From the NCBI GenBank assembly GCA_032358255.1, contig JAULBX010028183.1, forward strand, positions 1 through 31,393: a stretch of DNA of 31,393 nucleotides, read 5' to 3'. Numbering within the stretch: the stretch's first letter is position 1; each line of letters starts with the position of its first letter. The notes under the pieces were generated by a model that was not told the DNA's origin, did not search any database, and saw only the letters and a program-made list of their open reading frames with translations. The stretch comes from Heterotrichella gracilis. Its lineage: Eukaryota; Sar; Xanthophyceae; Tribonematales; Xanthonemataceae. A program made the translations under genes and the position numbers. Below are positions 29,686 through 31,393 of the stretch, piece by piece.

Positions 29686-31393
29686 ATGAAAAAAAAATTA
29701 CTTTGTCTTTTCGTTGTTTTTACCGGTTTTTTATCTGCTCAGGATTTTTTGGGTTTGCATAATGATAACTATGCCGGAGCTATGTCAGCACTCTCTAATC
29801 CGGCTAATATTGCCGACAGTCGCTTAAAATTTGATCTGTATCTGGTGGGTACCAATACCTATGCCGATAATAATTACTACTTCGTGGACAGGAACAAATT
29901 GATCGATTCTAAATTTCAGATCGACAAAAGTGATTTAAATGTTTATTCTTCCGACCTCAGTAAAGCAGCCTTTGCATCTAACAGATCAGTAGGGCCTTCT
30001 TTTATGTTCAATTTTAATAAAAAGAATGCCATCGCAATAAATACAGGTATACGCACTTATGCCGGCGTTGCCGGAATTTCAGAAGAATTTGCCAGTGCAG
30101 CATATTACGATTTTTCAAACCCCAGAGATTATTTGAAAAACATCTCCAGCGACGATATTTCTTATAATCAAATGACCTGGGGTGAGGTTGGCCTTACATA
30201 CGCCCGCGTAATTAAGGACGACAATCAACATTTTTTTAAAGCCGGAGCAAGTGTGAAGTTATTGATGGGTTTGGGTGCAAGTTACTTTTCTTTGGAAAAC
30301 TTAAATATGCAAATTGATACCACCAATATATACAGCTTTGTTTCAGCTGATATTTCATATGGGTATTCTGAAAATCTGGATTTGTCTGATGCGAATGATC
30401 CACAATACATTTTTGACCCTAGCTATAGCGTTGGTTTTGATGTTGGAGGGGTTTACGAGTGGCGTCCAAAGTACATGGACTATAAATTTGACATGGATGG
30501 TGAAACCAATTTATGGAGACGTGATCAAAACAAATACAAATTAAAAGCCTCTGCAGCAATCAATGATATTGGAGGAATAAAATACAATAAAGGAACTTAC
30601 TCGAACGACTTTTCGGCCTATGTAACGGTATGGGATCTGGATACCTTTGATATCAATGGTATTGCTCAATTCGACTCTCTCGTAGATTCAAAATTCCCGT
30701 CCACTTCAACCACTAATTCATTTAAGATGAGTTTGCCTACCTCCATCAATCTGCAGGCAGATTATTATGTTGGAGGCGCTTTTTACATCAATTTTACAAC
30801 CAATTGGGCCAATCCATTCAAGAACAGAAATTTTCATCTGAATGAATATACCAACATCAGCATTGCCCCAAGAATTGAATTACCATGGTTCGGAATAGGG
30901 GTACCTCTTTCTTATAATACGTTAGCAAAACAACATTCCAAAGACCTCATGATGGGCTTAATGCTGCGTTTAGGTCCGGTAATTATTGGTACAAATGACC
31001 TTTTAAATTATTTTTCTAAAAACATTTACGGCATGAGTGCTTATGCCTTGTTGCGAATTCCTATTCCATACACCAAGGTGCGGGATAAGGATATGGACCG
31101 CATTAGCGATTTAAAAGATAAGTGCATAGATGTTGCCGGTGTTTATGAATTTCTGGGATGCCCTGATAAAGATGGTGATCATGTTCAGGATTCGGAAGAC
31201 CTTTGTCCGGATGTGGCCGGATTAAAAGAATTTCAGGGTTGTCCTGATAGAGATGGAGATCACATCACCGATGCAAAAGATCTTTGTCCGGATACCTTTG
31301 GTTTAGCTGAATTTAACGGTTGTCCTGATTCTGATGGCGATAAAGTGATGGATCGTAAAGACGATTGTCCGTTCGAAGCGGGTTTATCTGAAT
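29686..31393 (+). CDS. DUF5723-like outer-membrane protein with TSP3 repeats (partial, runs off the window)
   Basis: 569 codons are visible from the ATG; the 3' end lies beyond the window. A signal peptide M-K-K-K-L-L-C-L-F-V-V-F (about 1-18, cut near S-A-Q) leads to a beta-rich domain with many alternating aromatic strands (about 20-465). N-D-N-Y-A-G-A-M-S-A-L-S-N-P-A-N-I-A (26-43) resembles the start of DUF5723 barrel proteins, and L-P-W-F-G-I-G-V-P-L-S-Y (about 404-415) fits a barrel strand. From about residue 467 come thrombospondin type 3 repeats. In this phylum such proteins usually end in an OmpA-like peptidoglycan-binding domain, which would lie downstream; that is expectation, not seen. 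Probable role: outer-membrane architecture. Confidence 0.85.
   Translation, partial: MKKKLLCLFVVFTGFLSAQDFLGLHNDNYAGAMSALSNPANIADSRLKFDLYLVGTNTYADNNYYFVDRNKLIDSKFQIDKSDLNVYSSDLSKAAFASNRSVGPSFMFNFNKKNAIAINTGIRTYAGVAGISEEFASAAYYDFSNPRDYLKNISSDDISYNQMTWGEVGLTYARVIKDDNQHFFKAGASVKLLMGLGASYFSLENLNMQIDTTNIYSFVSADISYGYSENLDLSDANDPQYIFDPSYSVGFDVGGVYEWRPKYMDYKFDMDGETNLWRRDQNKYKLKASAAINDIGGIKYNKGTYSNDFSAYVTVWDLDTFDINGIAQFDSLVDSKFPSTSTTNSFKMSLPTSINLQADYYVGGAFYINFTTNWANPFKNRNFHLNEYTNISIAPRIELPWFGIGVPLSYNTLAKQHSKDLMMGLMLRLGPVIIGTNDLLNYFSKNIYGMSAYALLRIPIPYTKVRDKDMDRISDLKDKCIDVAGVYEFLGCPDKDGDHVQDSEDLCPDVAGLKEFQGCPDRDGDHITDAKDLCPDTFGLAEFNGCPDSDGDKVMDRKDDCPFEAGLSE
31084..31393 (+). repeat. Calcium-binding TSP3 repeat array, 81-nt period (partial)
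   Basis: Four copies of a 27-residue unit start at 31084, 31165, 31246 and 31327, the last cut by the window end. Each has D-x-D-x-D-x-x-x-D followed by D-x-C-P/C-x-D and ends in G-C-P. The first is degenerate (D-K-D-M-D, with C-I-D for C-P-D); the next three keep D-x-D-G-D. The period is exact in all complete units. Confidence 0.9.

Noticed and set aside
30314-30544. 76-codon plus-strand frame
   Set aside because: It is an out-of-phase shadow within the outer-membrane protein gene that starts at 29686.

Overview
The window looks like a chromosomal segment of a free-living Bacteroidota species, probably from a flavobacterial or sphingobacterial lineage. It is AT-rich. Several start sites are preceded by the Bacteroidota-type promoter TTG-N17..20-TAnnTTTG. 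The protein families are also typical of the phylum: a GldI-like FKBP lipoprotein, a beta-propeller sensor with a Y_Y_Y domain, YceI-like proteins, a DUF5723-like outer-membrane protein with thrombospondin type 3 repeats, and CDP-sugar enzymes. I see no insertion sequence, prophage, integrase or CRISPR array.

Layout. 1-3664 is housekeeping and stress defence. It holds a small lipoprotein with a thioredoxin-like end that lacks cysteines, a DnaJ-KTSC protein, tRNA-Asp, an overlapping minus-strand operon nth / Lys-Ala-rich histone-like protein / bcp, and a GldI-like FKBP. 3665-4242 is a gene-free island of degenerate short repeats. 4243-11185 is a signalling block with two large membrane sensors that both end in a SpoIIE/PP2C phosphatase. 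One has a periplasmic YfiR (DUF4154) domain; the other has a beta-propeller, Y_Y_Y and PAS. An unrecognised helical protein lies between them, and a YceI-like secreted protein is in operon with the second.

11268-21799 is a surface-glycan locus read in two divergent directions. The minus-strand arm encodes a GT2, a polyprenol-phosphate-type GT2, an SDR epimerase, a multi-span GT39-like glycosyltransferase and, last, a cystathionine gamma-synthase family enzyme. The plus-strand arm encodes an RmlC-like epimerase, an SDR reductase, RfbF, RfbG and RfbH. RfbH carries the diagnostic His-for-Lys change and the C-X57-C-X-C-X7-C [2Fe-2S] motif, so the arm should make a CDP-3,6-dideoxyhexose. The epimerase makes an ascarylose-type L-sugar the best guess. 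A strong intrinsic terminator follows.

22259-25550 is a redox/stress run: alpha/beta hydrolase, SpoIIAA-like protein, NADPH-dependent FMN reductase and type II NADH dehydrogenase. 25874-29495 carries a patatin-like phospholipase, an LpxL-type acyltransferase abutting a LOG-family protein, a tandem-repeat block, and prfA. 29686 to the window end is the N-terminal part of a large outer-membrane protein that runs off the edge in the middle of its Ca-binding TSP3 repeats.

The strongest leads are the paired SpoIIE sensors around an orphan gene, the complete dideoxyhexose cassette without its usual reductase DdhD, and the tightly overlapped repair / DNA-binding / peroxidase operon. All functional calls rest on motifs read by eye; nothing was searched against a database.
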